Source of the DNA: Xenophilus aerolatus
GTDB taxonomy: Bacteria > Pseudomonadota > Gammaproteobacteria > Burkholderiales > Burkholderiaceae_C
Assembly (NCBI GenBank): GCA_029968055.1
Contig: JASCNX010000001.1
Span: forward strand, 558,001-622,000
Direction of reading: 5' to 3'
DNA length: 64,000 bases
The number at the start of each line of letters is the position of its first letter. Position 1 is the stretch's first letter. The notes beneath the pieces are model-generated. The model was not told where the DNA came from and made no database searches. It saw only the letters and a list, made by a program, of their open reading frames with translations. Of this stretch, positions 30,209 through 38,268 are shown one piece after another. A program made the translations under genes and the position numbers.

Positions 30209-30406
30209 TTACGCTTGGTACTGCCGCGCTCGTACAAGCGCCACATCTTGCTCTTCGAGACTGAACCACTCGCCATTGATGCGCTTTGCCGAAAACATTC
30301 GGTGGTACGAGGCCTCAGCTGCAATGTGATCATCAAACCACGCGCAGAGCGGAATGGTGTACATGATGGGAAGCTTAACCCCGAAGCCATCGTGCCTGCG
30401 TCGCAT
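30209..30406 (-). pseudogene. T5orf172/GIY-YIG-like C-terminal fragment
   Basis: 65 residues. AEASYHRMFSAKRINGEWFS followed by LEEQDV matches the typical end of T5orf172 (GIY-YIG-related) domains, where E..LH..F...R..GEWF.L recurs. The N-terminal catalytic GIY and YIG strands are absent and cannot be found upstream, so this is a truncated relic rather than a functional nuclease. Confidence 0.45.
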
Positions 30407-30833
30407 CTATTGAGCTGATGTAGCCCAGGCGCTTTGTGGCGGCTCTCGCCAAGCCACAGAAAATTGAGGGGCCAAGACAAAGGTCCGGTTGTGGCCGGAT
30501 TCCGCCCTTGAACTGTCAGGAAAGGTCCTAGCTGGCCCGAGCGAGACGCTCTCACATCGACGAGATCTACATGTTGGTCCTGTCAGCCTGTTCAATGACG
30601 GAACGCCAGTCGGGATTGGCGCGTTGAAGAAGGCCGACGGGACGCTCGATGGGGTGGGGGCGTGACGCGCCGTAGTAGGACCACGGCGGCTGCATAACGG
30701 CCAAGTCATTGGCTGTGCGAGACCGCGTACACCGGACGCTAAGGAGCGGGGAAGCTCAACCATCCGGCACTCGCGTGCTACCACGGCGATGTCGCGCGAC
30801 TAATTTGAAGCTCCGTAACGCTCGGAGAATCGC

Positions 30834-31061
30834 ATGCTCGACGACTTGAACGCACGCCGCAACCAACGTAACGCTAATACGCCAGCGTTACGTGCTCCAC
30901 GCTCTTCCGCGAAAACCTCTCAGCGAATCGCGTACGGGGAGCCAACCCGTGTGGTCCGCATTCCTATGTCGCTGCTGCCGCGAGTTCACAAGATGCTTGC
31001 TCAAGCGCGCGCAGACGCGGCTGACAGCAGTTGGCTGAAGAAGCCGGGCCTTGGGCGCTAA
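30834..31061 (+). CDS. Small basic hypothetical protein, 75 aa
   Basis: The ATG is behind CGGAGA with 6-bp spacing. An Arg/Asn-rich N-terminus is followed by TRVVRIPMSLLPRVHKMLAQ, which has the strand-helix feel of a small DNA-binding or ribbon-helix-helix-like protein. No partner toxin is apparent. It lies 53 bp upstream of the next gene on the same strand. Confidence 0.5.
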   Translation: MLDDLNARRNQRNANTPALRAPRSSAKTSQRIAYGEPTRVVRIPMSLLPRVHKMLAQARADAADSSWLKKPGLGR

Positions 31062-31114
31062 AGCCAGACCTCGGCCATGCCCGTCTCGTTGCGCGCAACA
31101 CAAGGACTTCAGGA

Positions 31115-31570
31115 ATGCGATCAATCACACTCGAAATCGGCTTCTCCGATCTGCGCGGGACCGGCGACACCATGCCATGGCATCAGAGTCCGGATGCGGC
31201 GCGGCGTTCGGTGCTTGACCAGTACGAGCGGCGCGCCTTCTCGTTAAAGCAATGGAGCCGTCTTCGCGACAGCGAGGATTTGGGATCCGTCGGCTACGAG
31301 GTGTCTAGGCCGACCTGCGCAGCGGGGCCAGTCCTTGTCACGTTTCTCCACCACGGCCATGGATCGCCGCTCTCGATCCGCATCGCCGGCAGCTTTGGAG
31401 TCGAGACCGGTCAGGACGACGAGGACCTCGCGGAGCAACTCCGGTTTGTGCTCGGCTTGGACATGGACTGGATCTCGTGCGACGCGACACTGCAATCGAT
31501 ATGCACGAGGCTGTTTGTCACGCCTGCATCGAGGGCGAGCATCAGCATCAAGCGCGTCGGCGCATGCTAG
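31115..31570 (+). CDS. Hypothetical protein, 151 aa
   Basis: The ATG is behind CAAGGA. It is a soluble, acidic C-terminal half (GQDDEDLAEQLRFVLGLDMD) with a strand-rich middle (AGPVLVTFLHHGHGSPLSIR). No domain was recognised. It is convergent with the NYN gene and probably co-transcribed with the small gene upstream. Confidence 0.5.
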   Translation: MRSITLEIGFSDLRGTGDTMPWHQSPDAARRSVLDQYERRAFSLKQWSRLRDSEDLGSVGYEVSRPTCAAGPVLVTFLHHGHGSPLSIRIAGSFGVETGQDDEDLAEQLRFVLGLDMDWISCDATLQSICTRLFVTPASRASISIKRVGAC

Positions 31571-31603
31571 CAAGCCCTTCGGCGGCCAAGAAAAGCACTT
31601 CGC

Positions 31604-32389
31604 TCATGACGGTAGTATGTCGGAGCCAGAATTGTCCGAGGCTCCGCTGGCATCCTTTGAGGCGATCAGCGCAACAGTCCAGTGACCGCCGACTTCCTGG
31701 CGCAGCCCCAGCAAGTCGTAGGTCTTGAGCATGCTGAGCAGCCCGGAATGCCCGTACGTCTGAGGTGAAAACGCCGGATCGGTGCGTCGCAAGTACGAGC
31801 CGAGTGCGCCGACGTGCACGCGGCCATCTGGCGTGTCGGCGGCTAGCAGGCTCACGGCGCTAACGACCGATTTGGGGCGTAGCTTAGGCTTCGGCGCTGG
31901 TGCTGGGGAAGCCGGCCGGGTGGGACTGGTCGGGCTGGCCGCGGATTCGGAGGGCTTCCACTCGAAGAACTGATCGCTTGCGTTGCGCAATGCGTCTGGC
32001 GTCTTCGCCTCACCAACGATGTGCACGGTAGCGCCGCGCTCGCGGAGCTTGCGGCAGAGGTAGGCGAAGTCCGAATCGCTGGTGACAATGCAGAACGTCT
32101 CAGCGCGCCCGTCGAACATAGCCTCCATGGCATCGAGAGCCAGCGCGATGTCAGCGGTGTTCTTGCCTGGCGCGTACTGGTATTGCAGGCATGGCGTGAA
32201 CGCGAGGCGAACCAGCGCCTCCTGCCACTTGTTCGCGAGAGTCGTGTGGTTGCCATAGCCGCGTCGCAGTACCACGCGCCCAAACTGCGCGACCACACGC
32301 AGCGCGTGTTCCAGGATCTCGGGAGTTGTGTTGTCGCAATCGACGAGCACGGCCACGCGTGCGTTCGCACCTGCATCGAACTGAGCCAT
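31604..32389 (-). CDS. NYN-domain RNase with C-terminal OST-HTH/LOTUS-like domain
   Basis: 261 residues from the ATG at 32389 (AGAGGA upstream). The NYN/PIN-like fold is clear: VLVDCDN (Asp17, Asp19), NTADIALALDAM (Asp80, Asp86) and IVTSDSDFAYLCRKLRERGA (Asp105, Asp107), the acidic metal site of LabA/MARF1-type nucleases. After a Pro/Ala linker, the last 70 residues (VHVGALGSYLRRTDPAFSPQ, then YGHSGLLSMLKTYDLLGL) match OST-HTH/LOTUS RNA-binding modules. It is a likely RNA-directed nuclease; in an island a defence role is plausible. Confidence 0.82.
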   Translation of the reverse strand: MAQFDAGANARVAVLVDCDNTTPEILEHALRVVAQFGRVVLRRGYGNHTTLANKWQEALVRLAFTPCLQYQYAPGKNTADIALALDAMEAMFDGRAETFCIVTSDSDFAYLCRKLRERGATVHIVGEAKTPDALRNASDQFFEWKPSESAASPTSPTRPASPAPAPKPKLRPKSVVSAVSLLAADTPDGRVHVGALGSYLRRTDPAFSPQTYGHSGLLSMLKTYDLLGLRQEVGGHWTVALIASKDASGASDNSGSDILPS

Positions 32390-32613
32390 ACCTGTCCTCT
32401 CCATCCGTTTGCACGCATGATAGGCGGGGCGGCTGTTGGAGCATGTGGCAGCAGGGGAGGGCGGACAAGCGGGGGCAGAGCTTTGCTGCCGATCGTCGAT
32501 CTCCGGCTACCCCATGCCAAGTAGCCAGAGCTGACGCCACTCCAAGAAGCGGCGGAGTTCGCATGAAGTGGCTACCCGATTTGATGAATGTTTGTCGGGC
32601 GGATTGCGGCCCG

Positions 32614-33213
32614 TCAATGCCTCAGGTACTCGTAGACGCTCGCGCGGGAAATCCCAAGGATCTCGGCGATGTCCGTCTTCGGCATCCCCGCAGCTGCCAT
32701 ATCGCGCAGCGTTGTTTTGCCAGCTTCATCCAGAGCCGGCTTGCGCCCCTTGTAAACCCCCTTGGCCTTGGCAATCGCAATTCCCTCGCGCTGACGCTCG
32801 CGAATCAGCGCGCGCTCAAACTGCCCGACGGCTCCCAGCATCTGAAGCATCAACATCGAGTACGCCGCCTTGTGCGCGTCTTCATCGGACCCGGGTCGCT
32901 GGAACGTCAGCGCCTCTTTGATGAAAGTCACCGCGATGCCTTTGCCAGTCAGCGCCGTCACCACACGTTCCAGATCCGGCAGCGATCGGGAAAGCCGGTC
33001 CATCGAATGCACATACACATGGTCGCCCTCGCGCACGTGGCCGAGCATGGCTTGAAGCTGGGGCCGATGGACGTCTTTTCCGCTGGCCTTGTCCAGGAAG
33101 ACTTTGTCCAGCTCAAGCCCTTCGAGCTGACGAGCTTCGTTCTGGTCGACGCTCGATACCCGGACATATCCGATTTTTTGGCCCGTCGCCGAGGGCTGCG
33201 GCTTCTTCGTCAT
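32614..33213 (-). CDS. Serine recombinase (resolvase/invertase family)
   Basis: 199 residues from the ATG at 33213 (GGAGAG upstream). The catalytic N-terminal domain has KIGYVRVSSVDQNEARQLEG with Ser20 as probable nucleophile, DKASGKDVHRPQLQAML, and VYVHSMDRLSRSLPDLERVV with the conserved Arg pair. The C-terminal HTH is PKTDIAEILGISRASVYEYL. It resembles Tn3-family resolvases or Pin-type invertases. No transposase is nearby, so it may be a stranded resolvase or act on the palindromes just upstream. Confidence 0.9.
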   Translation of the reverse strand: MTKKPQPSATGQKIGYVRVSSVDQNEARQLEGLELDKVFLDKASGKDVHRPQLQAMLGHVREGDHVYVHSMDRLSRSLPDLERVVTALTGKGIAVTFIKEALTFQRPGSDEDAHKAAYSMLMLQMLGAVGQFERALIRERQREGIAIAKAKGVYKGRKPALDEAGKTTLRDMAAAGMPKTDIAEILGISRASVYEYLRH

Positions 33214-33751
33214 CGTCGATCTCTCCATCATCAGGTGTGTATGGAAAGAATCTAAGAGGTCCTCTGGAATTTGTCGATAAATTCCTGGACCGACCCTAGC
33301 TAGACGCGTTTGGCCGGCCGGCGAAATGTCCATTTGAAGTACAGCCATGCTGGACGCGCTGGTTGTTCTGCTGCCGCCGCCGAAGCAGGGCGCCGGCTGG
33401 AGAAAATTCGGCGTTCAGAGGCGGCACGCATGCTGCCAAATCGGTCCACCAGCGCGTTTTTGGCTGCTCCAATGGTGTGGTGGCGTCACCGACCGCCGAA
33501 TGGCCACGATCGACCCCATTGCGGCCGAAAAATTCTCGCTTTGTCGCCCCGGCCCTCCGAAGTTCGGACGATTTTGTCTGGTGGCGGTAGGGGGAATCCG
33601 CGCTGCGCGCCCATGTGCGCTCTACGTAGACATCTCTCGATCCGCGCGACGGCTTCAGCGCACGTTACTTTGGCACCTGCTTCGCTCGTATGGCAGGATT
33701 CGGCCATTCAGCCAGCACACCTGTTCCGCTCAAGTTTTTGCAGGTATCTCT
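33214..33751. other. 538-bp region with candidate resolvase sites, no gene
   Basis: Two adjacent palindromes lie 43-72 bp upstream of the resolvase start: AGAGG-T-CCTCT (33256-33265 plus one) and GGAATTTGTCGATAAATTCC (33266-33285, 7-bp perfect arms). They could be crossover or accessory sites or autoregulatory operators. From 33290 to 33751 nothing protein-like or structured was seen. Confidence 0.5.
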
Positions 33752-34425
33752 ATGCCGGGCCAGAAAACTCCTTCGCCGCTACCGAGTGCGCGCTCAAAGC
33801 GCGAGCCGGCATCTTTGCTGAGCAGAGGAGGGAGCCGTCGAGCGGTTGCTCCGACTCGCAGCGCGGAGGCCCAGCAGATCGGCGCCCAGGTGAGGGCGCT
33901 CCCGGTGGCGGCCGGCGCTAGCGCCGGTACCCTTTCCCGGGATTCGGGCGTCTCGCGCTCGATGCTTTCGCGCGTCGAAAACGGCTTGGTCAGCCCGTCC
34001 GTTGAGACGCTGGGGCGGCTGGCCGCGAGCCTGGGTGTGCCGGTGTCCCGCCTGGTTGGTGATCAGGCCCAGCGCCTGGATTCAGCCACGTTGCGGCAGG
34101 GCGGGGCATCCCAGTCGAGCGGGTGGGGTCAGTGGCGCACTATCGCTACGAACTGCTGGGCCACCAGCTCTCGGGCAACATCTTTGTCGAGCCCTACCTT
34201 GTGACCCTGGAGCCCGAGGCGCAGCCGTACACGGCGTTCCAGCATCCCGGCGTGAAGTTCATCCACCTGCTCACCGGGCGAGTGGTGTATCGCTATGGCG
34301 GCAAGACGGTGTCACTTGAGCCCGGTGCCACCTTGCTCTTTGATGGCCAGGCGCAGCACGGGATCGAGCAGATCCTGGAGCGGCCCGTCAGTTACCTTTC
34401 CGTGGTGTCTACGGTGCGGGGCTGA
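33752..34425 (+). pseudogene. XRE–cupin transcriptional regulator, frameshifted
   Basis: The first frame gives an N-terminal XRE HTH (GTLSRDSGVSRSMLSRVENG, then LVSPSVETLGRLAASLGVPV). The cupin (VERVGSVAHYRYELLGHQLS, FIHLLTGRVVYRYGGKTVSL) continues in the next frame. The switch lies in a GGGG run at 34103-34106; adding one G restores a single frame (RQGGGIPVERVG). Such regulators usually control an adjacent amino acid exporter, which is absent here. It is a pseudogene unless the G-tract is slippage-prone or a sequence error. Confidence 0.75.
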
Positions 34426-34773
34426 ATGGATCTAGCTCGCGATCGTGGTTTTGCAGTTGGTGGAGCTTCGGGCTGGACCGGCGCCGCGGTACTTGCGGGC
34501 GTCTGCTTGTCGGCCAGTTGCACGGAACGGAGCCGAGAGAGCCCGAGGGGACAAAACTGCCCTGTCCAGTTCGCCCTGTCGGACTGGCCGCGCTTCACAC
34601 GGATGTCAAGTCGTGTCCAATTCGACCCACCAATTCTGCAAGGCACGCGGATCAGTACGTCAATCCGAAGTCCACGGCTCGCCGCCCTCTGTCGCAAAGC
34701 GGCCCACTGCAGGTGTTTCCGGGCCAGGGCAGTTCGCCGACCGCTTGGCCGAGGGCTTGGAAGCTAGCAAAAA
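34426..34773. other. 348-bp gap, nothing recognised
   Basis: No frame has protein-like composition. A few short repeats of CCTGTCCAGTTC/CCTGTCGGACTGG near 34560-34590 are visible but form no clear operator or terminator. Confidence 0.5.
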
Positions 34774-35229
34774 ATGGACAATCAACGGATGTCACAGGTG
34801 ATTCCTACATTGGGCGAGAACCGCGAAGAGGTGCTCGCGGAGATCCGGCGGCTGGAAGCGACGCGAGCCGTACTAGTTGAGCAGAAGATGCGGGCGCAGG
34901 CGGAAGAGCTGAAGGTGCTAGCCGACGCTTACGCACGGAAGTTGCAAGCCGCAAGTCTGTCGATCCGAGAAGGCATTGCGGCGCTGCGGCCGTACGAGAA
35001 GTCGATGAGTTCTAAATGCCGCCAAGCTTCCACGAGCAGCCGTCAAGCTGTCGACGGCATGTCAACAAGCCCGCTGCCTCAGCTCCAAGCGCAAGCGCGT
35101 ACGGTCTTCGGCGACGATGCAGAGCAGTGGCTAGTTCGTCCGCATCCGCTGCTGGGCGGACGATCTCCACGCGATGCTGCTGCCCAACCCGAGGGGCTGG
35201 AAAAGATTCAGGCGCTGCTTACGGCATGA
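34774..35229 (+). CDS. Coiled-coil protein with Xre/MbcA/ParS-type antitoxin C-terminus
   Basis: 151 residues. Residues 15-70 form a charged coiled coil (REEVLAEIRRLEATRAVLVE; LKVLADAYARKLQAASLSIR) reminiscent of H-NS-type oligomerisation domains. Residues 109-151 (TVFGDDAEQWLVRPHPLLGG, then RSPRDAAAQPEGLEKIQALL) match the toxin-binding MbcA/ParS domain, normally paired with RES toxins. No RES toxin is adjacent. Either an orphan antitoxin or a novel nucleoid-type fusion; a second in-frame ATG at 34789 is possible. Confidence 0.6.
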   Translation: MDNQRMSQVIPTLGENREEVLAEIRRLEATRAVLVEQKMRAQAEELKVLADAYARKLQAASLSIREGIAALRPYEKSMSSKCRQASTSSRQAVDGMSTSPLPQLQAQARTVFGDDAEQWLVRPHPLLGGRSPRDAAAQPEGLEKIQALLTA

Positions 35230-35296
35230 GCCGTATGCGGCGGCCGCAGTGCTGCATGCTGCCGCGCCGCCGGGGCAAAGAGTAAGGGCATGACTA

Positions 35297-35334
35297 GTGG
35301 TCGAGCTAGATGCGAGCCGCCGGTACTCGACCAC
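35297..35334. repeat. Inverted repeat after the antitoxin-like gene
   Basis: GTGGTCGAG (35297-35305) and CTCGACCAC (35326-35334) are perfect 9-bp arms with a 20-nt loop, 68 bp after the upstream stop. No T-run follows, so it could be a weak terminator or operator. Confidence 0.4.
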
Positions 35335-35417
35335 CCCTGTTCATCCGCTGTGGGCAGAATTCGGCCCAAAAGCAGGCATCGGTACCGACCTCCAGCATTA
35401 CATCGACTCGCGCTGTC

Positions 35418-36116
35418 ATGATCTTCACCTCAACACATTGGCGCCATTCATCAGTAAGTGAGGTAAAGCATCCGCTGCTCGGCAGTGCCGTCCTGCTTGC
35501 CGGAGCTACAGCGTTTCTGTATAGCGCGAGCACCGCCTACATTGGAGGCTATCTCGGCATGCTCAAGCTGGATGCTGATGTGCTCGACAGGAACTTCCAT
35601 CAGGTGCTCTACAGTGGAATGCTGGTGGCTTTCGGTCCAATCTCATGGATGTTGTGCACCGCGTTCCTTCTTTGCGGGTTTTACACGAGCGTCGTGTTCG
35701 GGTTGCTCCGGCCATATCTCAAGCGAGGCGTCACCGAGAAGCGTCGGATCCTGGCCATCAAACATCTCTTTGCTAGCCGCTCGCGCGGTTCGCGGGCTGA
35801 GCAGGACATGAAGCGCAGGGCTCGGGCGGTATTTGCCTGTCTGCTTCTGCTAGGTGCGTTCCTTCTCACCCTAGCCCATTTGGAGCGCAAGGGCCGACGT
35901 TCAGCCCAGGAAATGCTGCAACGACTTGGACAGGGACAAGCGCAAGTCTCTCAGATGGTGCGAGTGAAGATTGAGGATCAGCCTCGAACCCTGGCGCACT
36001 TAATGTGTGGCGCAAGGAACTGCGCAGGTCTCGAGGTTTCTACAGGGACGGTGTTCTATTACCCACAGACTGGTCACTCATTCCAGTATTTCCAGACGTC
36101 CGCTATCAGACGCTGA
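35418..36116 (+). CDS. Hypothetical membrane protein, 232 aa
   Basis: From the ATG at 35418 there are hydrophobic segments LLGSAVLLAGATAFLYSAST, LVAFGPISWMLCTAFLLCGF and AVFACLLLLGAFLLTLAHLE, with a basic loop between the second and third. The C-terminal 75 residues are soluble and hold two Cys (LMCGARNCAGLEV). A three-helix topology with a large exterior or cytoplasmic tail is likely. Upstream in-frame codons to 35310 look non-coding. No family was recognised. Confidence 0.55.
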   Translation: MIFTSTHWRHSSVSEVKHPLLGSAVLLAGATAFLYSASTAYIGGYLGMLKLDADVLDRNFHQVLYSGMLVAFGPISWMLCTAFLLCGFYTSVVFGLLRPYLKRGVTEKRRILAIKHLFASRSRGSRAEQDMKRRARAVFACLLLLGAFLLTLAHLERKGRRSAQEMLQRLGQGQAQVSQMVRVKIEDQPRTLAHLMCGARNCAGLEVSTGTVFYYPQTGHSFQYFQTSAIRR

Positions 36117-36143
36117 TATTGGCCGCCGAAGCCGGCAGGAGGT

Positions 36144-36371
36144 TCAGAACGGCACGAGCGTGCGGCCAGTGAAGTCGTAGCTCGATTTCCGGCGCTCTGA
36201 CGGGCTGATGAGATGAGCACGGAACCCTGCGACGCTGCCACTAATATAGGCGCCGCGTGGACCGGCGCCAATTCGCAGTCCGGGGATACCGACGGAAATG
36301 CCGATACCCGAGCCGGAGAAGTTGAAACGAACTGCGCCCACCCGGACGCTCCTCGCGAAGCTCAGGCCCAT
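36144..36371 (-). CDS. DUF4236-like small protein
   Basis: 75 residues; GGAGGGG precedes the ATG at 36371. MGLSFARSVRVGAVRFNFSG then GIGISVGIPGLRIGAGPRGA matches DUF4236, whose members begin MG(L/W)xFRRSxxIxPG and continue with Gly-rich beta repeats. Function is unknown; the domain is common in mobile and accessory regions. Confidence 0.7.
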   Translation of the reverse strand: MGLSFARSVRVGAVRFNFSGSGIGISVGIPGLRIGAGPRGAYISGSVAGFRAHLISPSERRKSSYDFTGRTLVPF

Positions 36372-36449
36372 GACCCCTCCGATGATTTCAAGTTTGTTTG
36401 TTGCCCGGCGTTGTGTAGCTGAGCTTTGAAGCACCCACCAAGTACATGC

Positions 36450-37345
36450 TCAGCTGCGTCGGGAGATCAACCCCTCTTCTGATTCACTCGCTGCTCCGCT
36501 GCCCAGCAAAGCGTCGACACAAAGCATGATGCGCTTCTCGGCCTCGGCCGTCGTGCGTGCCTGGCCAATAAGGCGACTAACGCTGCGCGCAATCTCGCTG
36601 CGTGGCAGGCCCTCTGAGCTCCCAGACAGAACGTGGAAGACCATGGCCGACAGTTCTTCCTTGCATACATCCGCGGTCCGTCGACGAGAGGCATCCGATT
36701 CGTCGGCAACTCGGAAGCCAAAGAGCGACGAGCGGTCAGCATCTGCTGGCCACAGAAATACGTCATCCGCCTCGACTGTCTGCACAACGGCGCTCGGCAT
36801 CAGCTCGCGCAGGCGCTCAACGATTCGCGCTCCGGTTCGCTCCAGCCCCCAAGCCCTGGCGACTCGTTGGTAGGCGATTCTTTCGGGAAGGGGGCCTTCG
36901 AGCTCGATGACCTGCTGAAGGTGCGATGTAAGTCTGTCCGAGGACTGCGCTTCGTAAAACGCAACCGGAGTTCCCGACTCCAACTGAGCGAGCGCATAGA
37001 CAGTAGCTCCTGTGCCCATTGCGGTCTTAGGAGCAACCGCGCTCGGGGTCACCGCGCTGGCGAACAGGGTCTCTCGCTCTACCGCCGCCGGGTCGGGCGT
37101 TGGAAATGACAGGGCTTCCGGTGCTGAGCCGTCGAATGACTCCTCAACGGCCACCGACGTTTGAGCTTCGAGAGAGACCGCTTCGTCAGAAGCGCTCTCC
37201 TCGACGAGCCGCTCAAGCAAAAAACCAATTTTTTCGACCTCTCGCTCGGGATTCAACCACCAGTCCGTCGACCAGATGCGATGAATCTTCCAGCCAAGGT
37301 TCTCAAGCACATACTGGCGCAGCCTGTCACGGTCTCGGGCGGTAG
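36450..37345 (-). pseudogene. C-terminal fragment of a DUF3320 helicase-family protein
   Basis: The open frame begins inside the conserved tail RDRDRLRQYVLENLGWKIHR followed by IWSTDWWLNPEREVEKI, typical of the region before DUF3320 in large Upf1-like helicase/REase proteins. The last 130 residues (LPERIAYQRVARAWGLERTG) are the DUF3320 domain. All helicase motifs are missing: the gene was cut at about 37345, where another gene's end abuts. It is a relic of a defence-type helicase. Confidence 0.7.
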
Positions 37346-38268
37346 GCGCCGTAGATAAAACTCGTCGCGCCGCCCTGTACTTCGTTGAACTTGAGCTTTT
37401 TGAAGCCCGAGATCTCGACTGCGATCTCGTAGTCCGGCTTGGGAAGCTTCAGCTCCCAGACCGTCCCGTCCGAGACACGCATCGACATCACATTGCCGAC
37501 GGCATACCCTTTCGCATACGGAACGATCGGCACAGCCGCCCGCGTGGAGATCGCCTCGCTGACCAAATCCGCGGCCCACGTCTGCGCAGCGCCTGGTTGG
37601 CTCTTGAGGTAGTCCGGCAACGCGTTCAGCGCCTCAGGTGCCAGCTTGACCGAGGTAACCTGGAGGTATCTCGGTACGTTGGCCGGGATTTCCGCTTTCA
37701 GGACGTTGTTCACAAAGCGGCTGGTCAGCCCAGGCTTGCCATTGGCGCCCTGGAAAACCAGTCGAACCCGACCCATGATTTCGTCGGGCTGCGGTACGTG
37801 ATCAAGGACGTCGATGTAGGCGAAGCTGATGGGATAGGCTCGCACGACGTTCATCGACTTGAAATCGAAGAACATGGTCTGCCCTCGAATCAGGACCGTC
37901 AGCTTTTGGTGCTGACCAATCTGCTCGACGGAAACCGTCTCCGAGCCGATCACCAGAGCCACAGCCAATGCTTGCGTCCGTCCCTTGAGTTCGTCGATGT
38001 GGGGAACGACCCGCAATTGACTTGACGGGGTGGATGTCAGCGATCGGAAGAGCTGCTGGCCGATCGGCGAACCGGCTGCGAGTTGTTCCTCCTCGTACCG
38101 TTTCGAGTATGGGAAGCGCGCGGCAACAGTGCTGTCCGAGCCCGAATAAGCGATGCCTGCCAGCGCAACTTCGGTCGGTACTTGTGCATTCGCGCCGTGT
38201 GCCACCAGAGCAGAACACAGGATCAATAGGGCCGTCCGCCCCAAACCCGTCAAGCTAAACAGCCGCAT
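37327..38268 (-). CDS. Secreted hypothetical protein, 313 aa, 3' end at a recombination junction
   Basis: A signal peptide is clear (TALLILCSALVAHGANA). The mature part is strand-rich (KLTVLIRGQTMFFDFKSMNV; VGNVMSMRVSDGTVWELKLP). The last codons (AYRPRP, stop) overlap the truncated helicase fragment by 19 bp, so the native C-terminus may have been replaced. No family was recognised; a periplasmic or outer-membrane role is likely. Confidence 0.6.
   Translation of the reverse strand: MRLFSLTGLGRTALLILCSALVAHGANAQVPTEVALAGIAYSGSDSTVAARFPYSKRYEEEQLAAGSPIGQQLFRSLTSTPSSQLRVVPHIDELKGRTQALAVALVIGSETVSVEQIGQHQKLTVLIRGQTMFFDFKSMNVVRAYPISFAYIDVLDHVPQPDEIMGRVRLVFQGANGKPGLTSRFVNNVLKAEIPANVPRYLQVTSVKLAPEALNALPDYLKSQPGAAQTWAADLVSEAISTRAAVPIVPYAKGYAVGNVMSMRVSDGTVWELKLPKPDYEIAVEISGFKKLKFNEVQGGATSFIYGAYRPRP

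Larger units (their letters stand above)
29912..30833. other. 920-bp region of decayed genes, no intact gene
   Basis: Contains two minus-strand remnants (29967-30120 and 30209-30406) and, on the plus strand near 30585-30661, a short stretch reading GTPVGIGALKKADGTLDGVG that echoes the C-terminus of the SOS-box gene at 27676. The rest shows no protein-like frame. Confidence 0.6.

Noticed and set aside
34123-34425. Independent cupin protein starting at GTG 34123
   Set aside because: The cupin lacks its own SD and continues the XRE reading frame after one base correction, so it is the 3' half of a split gene.
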